From contig JAZKBR010000001.1 of NCBI GenBank assembly GCA_040388535.1, forward strand, positions 328,128-392,127: a DNA stretch of 64,000 nt, in the 5' to 3' direction. Every line of letters begins with the position of its first letter. Position 1 is the stretch's first letter. Shown piece by piece: positions 27,984 to 36,324 of the stretch. The DNA comes from Gemmatimonadota bacterium (GTDB lineage: Bacteria; Gemmatimonadota; Gemmatimonadetes; Gemmatimonadales; GWC2-71-9). The notes under the pieces are model-generated. The model was given only the letters and a program-made list of their open reading frames with translations, had not been told where the DNA came from and made no database searches. Position numbers and translations under genes: made by a program.

Positions 27984-29066
27984 ATGCCACGACCGAGGAC
28001 ATACCACTGGCTGCTGGCGAGCGCCGTGCTGGCCGCGCTGGGATGCGGCCACTCCGAGCCGTTCGTGAGCGCGGGTGTCGACCAGCAAGGCCCCTACAAC
28101 GGCGCCGATCCGCTGCGGCTGACGTTCAACAGCGATGCCGAGTATGGCGCGTCATGGACAGCCGACGGCAAGGGGATCCTCTACTCGTTTGCCGATCCCT
28201 CGCGCGCCGACCACGATCGCTGTCTCGCGATCCTGCCGGCGGCCGGGGGCACTCGCCTCTTCACGCTCTGCGACAACCGCCCGGGGCACGCGGATTCGGC
28301 CGAGACCATTGCGTCGGGGGCGCTCTCCGACGACGGCGAATTGCTCTACCTCGTGGGAGCGTCACTCCCCATCGGACAGTTGCCGGTCAACATCACCCTC
28401 TTCCACGCCGACACCGCGGCGCCGTTCAGTCGACGCACCCTGCTGACGCTGCCCCGCGATGTAGGTGGCGGCCTGCGACCGAACTGGCTGACCGATGTCA
28501 CCTGGGTGGGGCCGGATGAATTCGTCGCGATGGCCACCGATCTGACCCTGGTGCCACAGTGCATCGGCTGCGCCCTGCGTGACACCGTGTTCAACCCGCT
28601 CGGTGTGGTGCGGGGAACCATCGGCGGCAACGGTGCCGCCATGGAGCTCATCGAGGGAACGCTCGGCGCCAGCCACTTTGCGGTGGCCGACGGTGGCGCG
28701 TCGCTGGTGATTTCCAAGGGGCTGACGCTGTCGAAGCTGCCGCGGGCCGGCGGCGCGCTGACGACGCTCACCACTCTGCCCGCGACATTCTCGAAGCGCA
28801 TCGACGACATCAGCTGCCGAGGCAGCGCGTGTGTGGTGCTGACGTATGAGCAGCAACTCGAGCCCGAGCCTCCGCCGCCGTTCTTCGTCGACCTCTGGAC
28901 GCTGCAACGGATCTCGACGGCTGGCGGGGCCCCCACCATCCTGACGCAAAGCTTCTCGACTCCGTGGCTGCAGGCAAAGGTCTCACCGACGGGATCCGAC
29001 GTGGTCGTTCGCCAGGGTCCACCGAAGACCGGCGATCTCTATCTCCTCCGGAATCTGCTGCCGTGA
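27984..29066 (+). CDS. Tandem CGHS-family lipoprotein, copy 5
   Basis: Fifth paralogue, 360 residues. Lipobox LAALGC then GHSEPFVSAG, with a CIGC motif and DRC pair. The start ATG at 27984 yields a normal signal (MPRPRTYHWLLASAVLAALGC). In-frame starts at 27957 (ATG) and 27909 (GTG, overlapping copy 4) would add a long leader. Its first two thirds are nearly identical at the DNA level to copy 6, while the last third has diverged. Confidence 0.7.
   Translation: MPRPRTYHWLLASAVLAALGCGHSEPFVSAGVDQQGPYNGADPLRLTFNSDAEYGASWTADGKGILYSFADPSRADHDRCLAILPAAGGTRLFTLCDNRPGHADSAETIASGALSDDGELLYLVGASLPIGQLPVNITLFHADTAAPFSRRTLLTLPRDVGGGLRPNWLTDVTWVGPDEFVAMATDLTLVPQCIGCALRDTVFNPLGVVRGTIGGNGAAMELIEGTLGASHFAVADGGASLVISKGLTLSKLPRAGGALTTLTTLPATFSKRIDDISCRGSACVVLTYEQQLEPEPPPPFFVDLWTLQRISTAGGAPTILTQSFSTPWLQAKVSPTGSDVVVRQGPPKTGDLYLLRNLLP
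28044..28711 (+). repeat. Direct repeat, copy A (with 29108-29775)
   Basis: This stretch of lipoprotein copy 5 is repeated 1064 bases downstream in copy 6. The first 314 bases (28044-28357) are identical to 29108-29421, including third codon positions. After that, about 20 scattered, mostly silent differences appear over about 350 bases, and similarity falls off after 28711. Confidence 0.88.
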
Positions 29067-30127
29067 GGGGCCCAGTCCTGACCATGCTCGTCCTGGCGCT
29101 GTCGGCGTGCGGCCACTCCGAGCCGTTCGTGAGCGCGGGTGTCGACCAGCAAGGCCCCTACAACGGCGCCGATCCGCTGCGGCTGACGTTCAACAGCGAT
29201 GCCGAGTATGGCGCGTCATGGACAGCCGACGGCAAGGGGATCCTCTACTCGTTTGCCGATCCCTCGCGCGCCGACCACGATCGCTGTCTCGCGATCCTGC
29301 CGGCGGCCGGGGGCACTCGCCTCTTCACGCTCTGCGACAACCGCCCGGGGCACGCGGATTCGGCCGAGACCATTGCGTCGGGGGCGCTCTCCGACGACGG
29401 CGAATTGCTCTACCTCGTGGGGGCGTCACTCCCCATCGGACAGTTGCCGGTCAACATCACCCTCTTCCACGCTGACACCGCCGCACCGTTCAGTCGACGC
29501 ACGCTCCTGACGCTGCCCCGCGATGTGGGTGGCGGTCTGCGACCGAACTGGCTGACCGACGTCACCTGGGTGGGGCCGGATGAATTCGTCGCAATGGCCA
29601 CCGATCTGACCCTGGCGCCACAGTGCCCCGGCTGCGCCCTGCGTGACACTGTGTTCAACCCGCTCGGTGTGGTGCGGGGAACCATCGGTGGCAACGGTGC
29701 CGCCATGGAGCTCATCGAGGGAACGCTCGGCGCCAGTCACTTTGCGGTGGCTGACGGGGGCGCGTCGCTGGTGATCACCAACGGGTTGACGATCTCCAAG
29801 TTGCCCCGCAGCGGTGGACCACTCACCGTACTGACAACGCTTCCCAATGCGCTCTCCAAGCGGATCGATGACCTCAGCTGTCGAGGCGGGGTATGCGTGG
29901 TCCTGACCTTCGAGCAGGAACCTGATCTCAACCCGCCACCGCAATTCGACGACCTGTATAAGCTGCTGAGGATTTCAACGTCGGGTGGCCCCGCCACAAC
30001 CCTCACGCTCACCTATTCGACGCAATGGCGCCAAGCCAGGGTGTCGCCCACTGGCCCGGACGTCGTGGTCCGGGAAGGCTCTCCCAAGACCGGCGATCTC
30101 TACCTCTTCCGGAACCTCCTGCCGTGA
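29063..30127 (+). CDS. Tandem CGHS-family lipoprotein, copy 6
   Basis: Last paralogue, 354 residues, starting with GTG in a GTGA overlap with copy 5. Lipobox LALSAC, then GHSEPFVSAG identical to copy 5, and CPGC in place of CIGC. From about residue 240 (DGGASLVI then TNGLTIS) it differs from copy 5 in many positions. It ends eight bases before the TonB-dependent receptor gene, so all six and the receptor may share a transcript. Confidence 0.7.
   Translation: MRGPVLTMLVLALSACGHSEPFVSAGVDQQGPYNGADPLRLTFNSDAEYGASWTADGKGILYSFADPSRADHDRCLAILPAAGGTRLFTLCDNRPGHADSAETIASGALSDDGELLYLVGASLPIGQLPVNITLFHADTAAPFSRRTLLTLPRDVGGGLRPNWLTDVTWVGPDEFVAMATDLTLAPQCPGCALRDTVFNPLGVVRGTIGGNGAAMELIEGTLGASHFAVADGGASLVITNGLTISKLPRSGGPLTVLTTLPNALSKRIDDLSCRGGVCVVLTFEQEPDLNPPPQFDDLYKLLRISTSGGPATTLTLTYSTQWRQARVSPTGPDVVVREGSPKTGDLYLFRNLLP
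29108..29775 (+). repeat. Direct repeat, copy B (with 28044-28711)
   Basis: Second copy of the repeat, inside lipoprotein copy 6. It begins at the lipobox cysteine codon. The 5' ends before it differ, so the unit starts after the signal peptide. Confidence 0.88.
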
Positions 30128-30135
30128 AGGACTCA

Positions 30136-32955
30136 ATGACTCTCCCCGCGCACACCCCGACCTGGCGAGGCGCCATGCGCTCGTTGACCCTGCTGCTCCT
30201 GTTTGTCGCCACACTCGCCGCTGGTGCCTCGGCCCAGAGTGTCGGCGGAATCGTTGGCACGGTGACCGATGCCGCAACGGGGCGAGTGCTTCGCGGCGCC
30301 GAGGTACGGATCGATGGCGGTCGTCGTGCCACGACCACCGACACGCTCGGCAACTACCGCATTCGCGGAGTCACGGTTGGCCTGCATCGCCTGGAAGTCC
30401 TCATCCCGGGATTTCGCTCGGCCCAGCGAGAAGGGATCGCGGTACGCTCGGATGAATTCACCCGGGCCGACGTGCACCTCGCGCCAATCGCCGTCCAGCT
30501 CACCGAACTGCGCGCCGTCGGCGTGCAAGACCCCGTGCTGGATCCGCTCGCCACCTCGACAGCGCAGCGCATCACTGAGGCCGACCTTCGCCGTCTGCCC
30601 GTCTCCTCGCTCGAAGACGCCCTCGCCCTGCAGGCCGGCGTTGTCGGCGAGAGCTACCGCGGCGGGCGCGTCGGGCAGCAGTCGTTCCTGCTCGATGGCT
30701 TCGGCGTGAAGAACCAGCTCGATGCCTCCACCGGCGGCCCCGGGATCCGGATCCCACCGGACATCATCACCGAGGCATCACTGATCACCAATGGCTTCTC
30801 GGCGCGGTACGGGCAGGCGCTCTCGGGGATCATCAACGTGATCACCCGCGACGGCGGCGATCACTGGCAAGGGCGGGCCGCCTACGAGACCGATCGCCCG
30901 CTCAGCGGAAGTGGCGACCTCGGCCTCGATCGCCTCGTGCTGCAGGCCGACGGCCCGCTATTCGGCAAGGTGACCGCGGTCGGGATCCTCGATTTCTCCG
31001 GCCGGCTCGATGCCGATCCGGCGAACGCGCCAAAGCCAACCGACCCGCGCGACCCACGCTCCACCACGCCGGCTCCGCTGCCACACAACAGCGGCGAGAC
31101 CTACACGGTGGGCGGCAAGCTGACGATTCCCTTGAGTCAGCGAGTCGTGTCGCGGCTCTTCGCCCTCGGCACCACCGAGCAGCGGTATCTCTACGATCAG
31201 ACCTACAAGTACGATCCCGATTTCGCACCGGGCCGTCGCGTCGACGGTCTGCTGCTGACTGGACATGTGCAACTGCTCCCGGGGACGAACACGGCACGCC
31301 CGAAGGTGGGCGATCTGCGCATCGGCTATTTCTCGAAGGAGTTCGTGCGCGGCGCTGTGACTGCGCCCGACTACAAGTTCGGTGCCTTCACCGGCGAGCG
31401 TCTCCACATTCAGGGCGAGGAACTCGCCAAGCGCCAGGACACCATCGCGGCGAGGTCGGCGCTGAGCGGTTTCGAGCCGCCGCGCTTCTCGGACAACACT
31501 CCGTATGGTGTGCAAGGGTTCTTCCTCGGCGGCGCGCCGCAGGGCGAACTGGCGTGGAATCGCTTCTCGGAATTGCGCTCGCAACTTGATATGTCGCTGA
31601 GCATTGGCGATCACACCGAGCTCTACGTCGGCGGACTCGCCGCCGCGCAGGACGTCAAGACCTTCCAGCGAGTGCAGGCGTATCGCCCGGTGGGCGGCAC
31701 CACGCCTCCCGCAACGGCCTCGAATTTCAAGCCGCTCATCAGCGGTGCGTACGTGGAGGCCCAAGCCCGCACCAGTGATCTCGCGTTCACGGCCGGCGTG
31801 CGCTACGATGGCTTCGATCCCGGGGGCGACCTGGCTGCGAGCAACAAGAGCCTCGGCGCGCGCAGTTCGATCAATCCGCGCGTCGCCGTTTCGACCGTGC
31901 TCAAGGGCGCCACGGTCGTTGCAAGCATCGGCCGCTTCTCGCAGGCCCCCGACCTGCAGTTCCTGGTCGACGCGGCATTCGATGACACCACCCGCACTGG
32001 CCGCTTCCGGCAGGGTAACCCGAACCTGGGCTTCGAGTCGGCCACCCAGTTCGAGCTGAGTGCCCGTATCCGGCTCCGTGAACAGACCTCGCTCCGGGTC
32101 AACATCTACACCAAGCAACTGGACGGACTCGTCGCCACGGCACCGATCGGCGTCAATCCTGATTCGGCGCAGTTCGTCAACGCCGACGTGGGCAACGTGA
32201 TCGGCGGCGAATTCATCTTCGAGCGTGCCCGCACCAACGGGTGGGGCGCCCGCATCGCTGCCGTGCTCCAGCGGGCCGAGGCCACGGTCACCGATGCCTT
32301 CGAACTGCGCCGACTGGTGCAGATTGACCCCAATACTCACGACACCCTCGCGGCTCCGGCACGCGCATCGTTCCCGCTGGACTACGATCGACGGCTCTCG
32401 CTCATCGCGACCTTCGACGGCGAGCTGAACCCCGCCTTCGGTCCTCGCGTTCTGGGGGTGCGCCCCTTCGGTTCACTGCTGGCCTCCGCCGTGCTCCGCT
32501 ACGGCTCCGGGCTCCCCTACTCCCGAACCGATATCACCGGCGACAATCTGGTGGCCGAGCCGAATGGTTCGCGCCTCCCGGCGCAGTACACGCTCGACAT
32601 GCTCTTCCGCCGGCCCGTCAAGTTCGGCTCGATGGTGGGTGGCATCTACCTCGACGCGCGCAACATTCTCAACACCAGGAACCAGACGTCGGTGCGGCGC
32701 GACACCGGCAGTCCGTTCGCGTCGGAGGCAACCATCACCAAGCTGGCGACTGACGCCTACAACGCCAATCCGAACCCGATCCCGTATGAATCGAGCCGCT
32801 ATCGTCGTTCGGCCGACCTCAACAATGACGGTGTCATCGCGGGACAGAGCGAACTGCTGCCACTCTACGTGGCGGCAGCCCGTGACTTCACCCAGCCCCT
32901 GTTCGTCTACGGCCCGCCGCGCCTGATGCGCTTCGGGCTCGAAGTCCTCTTCTGA
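30136..32955 (+). CDS. TonB-dependent receptor with CarboxypepD-type N-terminal domain
   Basis: Outer-membrane gated channel for a ligand not identifiable here. The 939-residue protein has a signal peptide ending ASAQS, an N-terminal carboxypeptidase-regulatory-like domain (GGIVGTVTDAATGRVLRGAEV), a plug domain (RRLPVSSLEDALALQAGVVG; DGFGVKNQLDAST) and a large beta-barrel with alternating aromatic strands, ending in a terminal Phe (VLF). The start is unsure: ATG 30136 has a GAAGGA site, while GTG 30124 and ATG 30175 are possible. The six lipoproteins upstream may act with it in ligand capture, which is inference from position. Confidence 0.85.
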   Translation: MTLPAHTPTWRGAMRSLTLLLLFVATLAAGASAQSVGGIVGTVTDAATGRVLRGAEVRIDGGRRATTTDTLGNYRIRGVTVGLHRLEVLIPGFRSAQREGIAVRSDEFTRADVHLAPIAVQLTELRAVGVQDPVLDPLATSTAQRITEADLRRLPVSSLEDALALQAGVVGESYRGGRVGQQSFLLDGFGVKNQLDASTGGPGIRIPPDIITEASLITNGFSARYGQALSGIINVITRDGGDHWQGRAAYETDRPLSGSGDLGLDRLVLQADGPLFGKVTAVGILDFSGRLDADPANAPKPTDPRDPRSTTPAPLPHNSGETYTVGGKLTIPLSQRVVSRLFALGTTEQRYLYDQTYKYDPDFAPGRRVDGLLLTGHVQLLPGTNTARPKVGDLRIGYFSKEFVRGAVTAPDYKFGAFTGERLHIQGEELAKRQDTIAARSALSGFEPPRFSDNTPYGVQGFFLGGAPQGELAWNRFSELRSQLDMSLSIGDHTELYVGGLAAAQDVKTFQRVQAYRPVGGTTPPATASNFKPLISGAYVEAQARTSDLAFTAGVRYDGFDPGGDLAASNKSLGARSSINPRVAVSTVLKGATVVASIGRFSQAPDLQFLVDAAFDDTTRTGRFRQGNPNLGFESATQFELSARIRLREQTSLRVNIYTKQLDGLVATAPIGVNPDSAQFVNADVGNVIGGEFIFERARTNGWGARIAAVLQRAEATVTDAFELRRLVQIDPNTHDTLAAPARASFPLDYDRRLSLIATFDGELNPAFGPRVLGVRPFGSLLASAVLRYGSGLPYSRTDITGDNLVAEPNGSRLPAQYTLDMLFRRPVKFGSMVGGIYLDARNILNTRNQTSVRRDTGSPFASEATITKLATDAYNANPNPIPYESSRYRRSADLNNDGVIAGQSELLPLYVAAARDFTQPLFVYGPPRLMRFGLEVLF

Positions 32956-33893
32956 TGCCAGGACCCCGCATCGGGCTGCTGGCCATGCTCGGTGCGGGGT
33001 GTCTGCTCCTCGCGTGTGGTGGCGGGACCGGCCCCACCACCCTCGCCGATGATCCCTGCAACGCCGCAACCTCCTGGGATGTCGCACGTGATATCCCGTA
33101 CGCCGTGCTGGCGGGCGCCGATCAGAACCTGCTCTCGCTCGACGTCCACCGACCGCATGCCAGCGTGACCTGCGCCGCCCGACCCGTGCTGCTCTGGGTC
33201 CACGGAGGCGACTGGCGCGGGGGGGACAAGGAGGAAGTCTTCGAGTCGATGGCCAAACTGGCGACCGAAAGCGGTTACCTGCTGGTCTCGGTCAACTATC
33301 GACTCTCGCCGCTCTTCACCGATGGTTCGACACCGGGTGTCACCTGGCCGGTGCACGGCGAAGATGTCTCACGTGCCGTGCGATGGATCGAGCAGCACAT
33401 TGCCGAGTATGGTGGCGATCCGACTCACATCGCGTTGATGGGGTTTTCGGCCGGAGCGCAAATCGTCGCGGTGCTGGGGGCCGGCCCCGGGTTCCTGCAA
33501 AGCGCGGGCGTGGACGTTTCGCATATCCGCTGTATTGCGTCGCTCGAGATCGCCCTCTACGACATCCCCGCCTATCTCGCGGACCACCCGGACGACATCG
33601 AGGAGTTTCGCAACATCTTTTCGGCTGACCCGGCGAACTGGGCCAGTGCCTCTGCCGCCGTCATCGCTCGCACCAGCAAGCCGCTTGGCCCCTTTCTGGT
33701 CGTCCTGCGGGGCGACGTAGAGCGCCGATCCCGGCAACAGGCCTTCGTCGATCTCCTGCGGTCGAAGGGCGTACCCACCACTCTGGCCGATGTTGGCAAT
33801 TACGCTCACACCGATGTCTTTTTCCTGCTCGGGCGCGATACCGTCATCACTCCGCCGGTGCGCCGCTTTCTTGAGCAGGACTGTCGTCACTGA
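32955..33893 (+). CDS. Lipoprotein alpha/beta hydrolase (esterase/lipase type)
   Basis: Membrane-anchored hydrolase, 312 residues. Lipobox LLAC is followed by a Gly-rich linker. The oxyanion block HGGDWRGGD and the nucleophile elbow GFSAG match the BD-FAE / kynurenine-formamidase-like esterase group, with a catalytic His near YAHTDVF. It overlaps the receptor gene by one base (TGATG), so it may process the imported or surface ligand. Substrate unknown. Confidence 0.78.
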   Translation: MPGPRIGLLAMLGAGCLLLACGGGTGPTTLADDPCNAATSWDVARDIPYAVLAGADQNLLSLDVHRPHASVTCAARPVLLWVHGGDWRGGDKEEVFESMAKLATESGYLLVSVNYRLSPLFTDGSTPGVTWPVHGEDVSRAVRWIEQHIAEYGGDPTHIALMGFSAGAQIVAVLGAGPGFLQSAGVDVSHIRCIASLEIALYDIPAYLADHPDDIEEFRNIFSADPANWASASAAVIARTSKPLGPFLVVLRGDVERRSRQQAFVDLLRSKGVPTTLADVGNYAHTDVFFLLGRDTVITPPVRRFLEQDCRH

Positions 33894-33912
33894 CATCACC
33901 ACGGAGTGAGTT

Positions 33913-34272
33913 ATGCCGTTGCTCTTTCTTGCCGTCGGCCTTGCGGCCGGCGTACTCTCCGGGCTCTTCGGGATCGGCGGCGGGGTCGTCATCGTCGCCG
34001 CGCTGGTCTCCGTGGGCAAGATGCCGATCCATATTGCCGTCGGCACCTCGCTCGCGGCACTGCTGCTACCGGTTGGCCTGCTTGGCGTCCGCGAATACTG
34101 GAAGGCCGGTCACGTTGACCTGCGCGCGGCTGGGCTCATCGCCCTCGGCATCGCGATCGGAGTCTATTTCGGAGCACGCTTCGCCCAGGGACTCACTCCT
34201 GTCACTCTGCAGCGCGCTTTCGCAGTCTTTCTCGGCCTGATGGCGCTGCGCACCTGGATCAAGGTCACCTAG
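33913..34272 (+). CDS. Half-size TauE/SafE-family membrane protein
   Basis: The 119-residue protein has about four hydrophobic segments and the GLFGIGGG motif of TauE/SafE (sulfite/sulfonate exporters), then a second half with AVFLGLMALRTW. Full family members are about 250 residues, so this is half-length, and such proteins are thought to act as dimers. A GGAG site precedes the ATG. It leads a cluster with DsrE-like and TsdA-like genes, which supports a sulfur-compound link but does not prove it. Confidence 0.75.
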   Translation: MPLLFLAVGLAAGVLSGLFGIGGGVVIVAALVSVGKMPIHIAVGTSLAALLLPVGLLGVREYWKAGHVDLRAAGLIALGIAIGVYFGARFAQGLTPVTLQRAFAVFLGLMALRTWIKVT

Positions 34273-34286
34273 GCTAATTTTCCCCA

Positions 34287-34898
34287 ATGACAAACCCACC
34301 CGCTCCACTGCCGCGCCGTCGCTTCCTCGGCGGACTCGCCTTCGCCGGGGCGGCCCTCGCCGCTCCCGCCGCCCTGCCCGCCCTCGCGGCGGAAAGCCGT
34401 CGCGATCCGGCCGACTGGGATCATCACTGGCTCAAGCAGCTCAAGGCGAAGCACCGCACCTTCTTTGATACCCCGGCGTGGAACGGCGGCGATGCCTTCG
34501 GCTATCCGGGCCGCTACCTCGACGCAATGCGTGATGGGTACGGCGCCCCAGAAAGCGACGTGCAAGTCGTGATCGGCTTTCATGGCGCGACCTGGCCGCT
34601 CGCGATCGATCCCGAGCGCTGGAATCGCCATCAACTGGGGAAAGTCGTCGGTGTCGACGATGTCGAGGTCAGGACGCGGGCGCTCACCGAGATCCAGAAG
34701 CGCGGAGCGATCGTCCTCGTATGCAACAACTCGATGCGTCGCGGCAGTCGTGAACTGGCCGCTGCCCAGCCAGGTGGCGACGCCGAGAAGATCTACGCCG
34801 ACCTGCGAGCCGGCGTCCTGGCGAACATCGTGGTCGTGCCGGCAATGATCGCGGCTGCAGCGCTCGCGCAGGAGCGCGGCTGCAGTTACATCGGGTGA
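34287..34898 (+). CDS. DsrE-like sulfur-relay family protein with Tat signal
   Basis: The 203-residue protein starts with a twin-arginine signal (LPRRRFLGG). Mature-part segments (YLDAMRDGYG, VVIGFHGAT, IVLVCNNSMR, AQERGCSY) recur in the next gene, showing a duplicated family. The fold resembles DsrE/DsrF-like small sulfur-transfer proteins, with a cysteine in CNN and GCSY. The comparison is by eye. Export by Tat implies a folded, possibly cofactor-bound periplasmic protein. Confidence 0.5.
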   Translation: MTNPPAPLPRRRFLGGLAFAGAALAAPAALPALAAESRRDPADWDHHWLKQLKAKHRTFFDTPAWNGGDAFGYPGRYLDAMRDGYGAPESDVQVVIGFHGATWPLAIDPERWNRHQLGKVVGVDDVEVRTRALTEIQKRGAIVLVCNNSMRRGSRELAAAQPGGDAEKIYADLRAGVLANIVVVPAMIAAAALAQERGCSYIG

Positions 34899-35470
34899 CC
34901 AACGCCATGTCCCCTTCCGACTTCGACCATCGCTGGCTCGCGCGGCTCACCGCCCGGCACCGGATCCTTTTCGACGTGCACGCATTCGGCGAGCAGGCCA
35001 CGCCATTGAATCGCGCCGCCAACTTCTTCGACACGATGCGCGATGCCTACGCCGCGAAACCGGGCGAGGCCCAGGTCGTGCTCTCGCTCCACGGATCATC
35101 GGCCCCGATCGCCTTCAACGACGCCGCCTGGGAGAAGTACGCCCTCGGCGAGCGGATGGGGAAAGTGGCGACCGATCCGCTGACCGCGAAGCCAGCGGTG
35201 CGCAATATCTTCGCATCGGAAGCGACGACCGACCCGTGGAGCCGGGTTGCTGTCCCGGCACTGCAACGACGCGGCGCGATCTTCCTCTTCTGCAACAATG
35301 TGATGCGCTTCCTGAGCACCTCGCTGGCGCGAAAGCGTAACGAAGCGCCCGACGCAGTCCGTGCCGACTTGATCGCGTCGTTCCTTCCCGGGGTGGTGCT
35401 GGTACCCGCCGTGGTGGCCGCGACGGCGATGGCGCAGGAACACGGTTGCAGCTACGCCCTGATCAAATGA
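34895..35470 (+). CDS. DsrE-like paralogue without signal peptide
   Basis: A 191-residue paralogue of the preceding gene, lacking the Tat signal and so probably cytoplasmic. Shared blocks are FFDTMRDAYA, VLSLHGSSAP, IFLFCNNVM and AQEHGCSY. A GTG at 34895 overlaps the upstream stop (GTGA), and an ATG at 34907 is an alternative. The pairing of a periplasmic and a cytoplasmic copy is unusual and may reflect sulfur relay across the membrane. Confidence 0.5.
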   Translation: MTNAMSPSDFDHRWLARLTARHRILFDVHAFGEQATPLNRAANFFDTMRDAYAAKPGEAQVVLSLHGSSAPIAFNDAAWEKYALGERMGKVATDPLTAKPAVRNIFASEATTDPWSRVAVPALQRRGAIFLFCNNVMRFLSTSLARKRNEAPDAVRADLIASFLPGVVLVPAVVAATAMAQEHGCSYALIK

Positions 35471-36321
35471 ATCACCGCCATCTTGCGACCCTGCTGCTGC
35501 TGGCTGGCTGCGCCGCACCACCGCCGAAGCCGAAGACTGCGGATGCCGCCTACACCTTCACCGCCGCCGATTCATTCCGCACGCCCGATGGATCGCCGCT
35601 TCCCGACGGCGAACTGGGGCGCAGCATCCGGCGCGGTCACGCCATCCTCTCCGCCACGCGCGATTCGCTCCCGGACCACGTCGGCAACAAGCTGCGCTGT
35701 ACCTCCTGCCATCTCGACGATGGCCGACGGCCCGACGCGATTCCCTTCACTGGCGTCTACGCGCGCTTTCCGCAGTATCGCTCACGCTCGGCCAGTGTCT
35801 CGCGGCTCGAAGACCGCATCAACGACTGTTTCCAGCGTTCGTTGGTGGGGACCGCGCTCGCCTGGGATGATCCCGCGATGCGCGACATCGTCGCCTATCT
35901 GGCGTTCGTCTCACGCGGCATCAAGGTGGGAGCGAAGGTCCCCGGGCAGGGGTTGCCGCTGGGCGAAGCGACCGGAGGGGACACGCTCGCTGGGTCACTG
36001 ATCTTTGCGTCGACCTGTGCCCGCTGTCACGGGGTCAATGGTGAAGGAACGCCGCTCGCGCCGCCGACCTGGGGCGACGCCTCATTCGGTATCGGCGCAG
36101 GAATGGCGCGGCTCCGTTCGGCCGCAGCGTTCATCCGCCACAACATGCCCTACGACCGCGCCGTTACCCTCACCGACGCCGAAGCGGTCGACGTCGCGGC
36201 GTATATCGTTTCGCGCCCACGACCAGACTTCGTGGGAAAGGAACGCGACTGGCCAAAGGGCGACCCGCCGGTCGATGTCGCGTATCCCACGACCGCCGGA
36301 CGCGGCCCCGCCAAGCCCTAG
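35467..36321 (+). CDS. TsdA-like dihaem cytochrome c lipoprotein (thiosulfate/tetrathionate type)
   Basis: The 284-residue protein has a lipobox (LLLAGC) and two haem sites: CTSCH (78-82) and CARCH (184-188). The arrangement of two cytochrome c domains fits TsdA-type thiosulfate dehydrogenase / tetrathionate reductase; other dihaem electron carriers remain possible. The start ATG overlaps the upstream DsrE-like stop by four bases (ATGA). It ends three bases before the convergent arsenic fusion gene. Confidence 0.68.
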   Translation: MNHRHLATLLLLAGCAAPPPKPKTADAAYTFTAADSFRTPDGSPLPDGELGRSIRRGHAILSATRDSLPDHVGNKLRCTSCHLDDGRRPDAIPFTGVYARFPQYRSRSASVSRLEDRINDCFQRSLVGTALAWDDPAMRDIVAYLAFVSRGIKVGAKVPGQGLPLGEATGGDTLAGSLIFASTCARCHGVNGEGTPLAPPTWGDASFGIGAGMARLRSAAAFIRHNMPYDRAVTLTDAEAVDVAAYIVSRPRPDFVGKERDWPKGDPPVDVAYPTTAGRGPAKP

Positions 36322-36324
36322 ACT

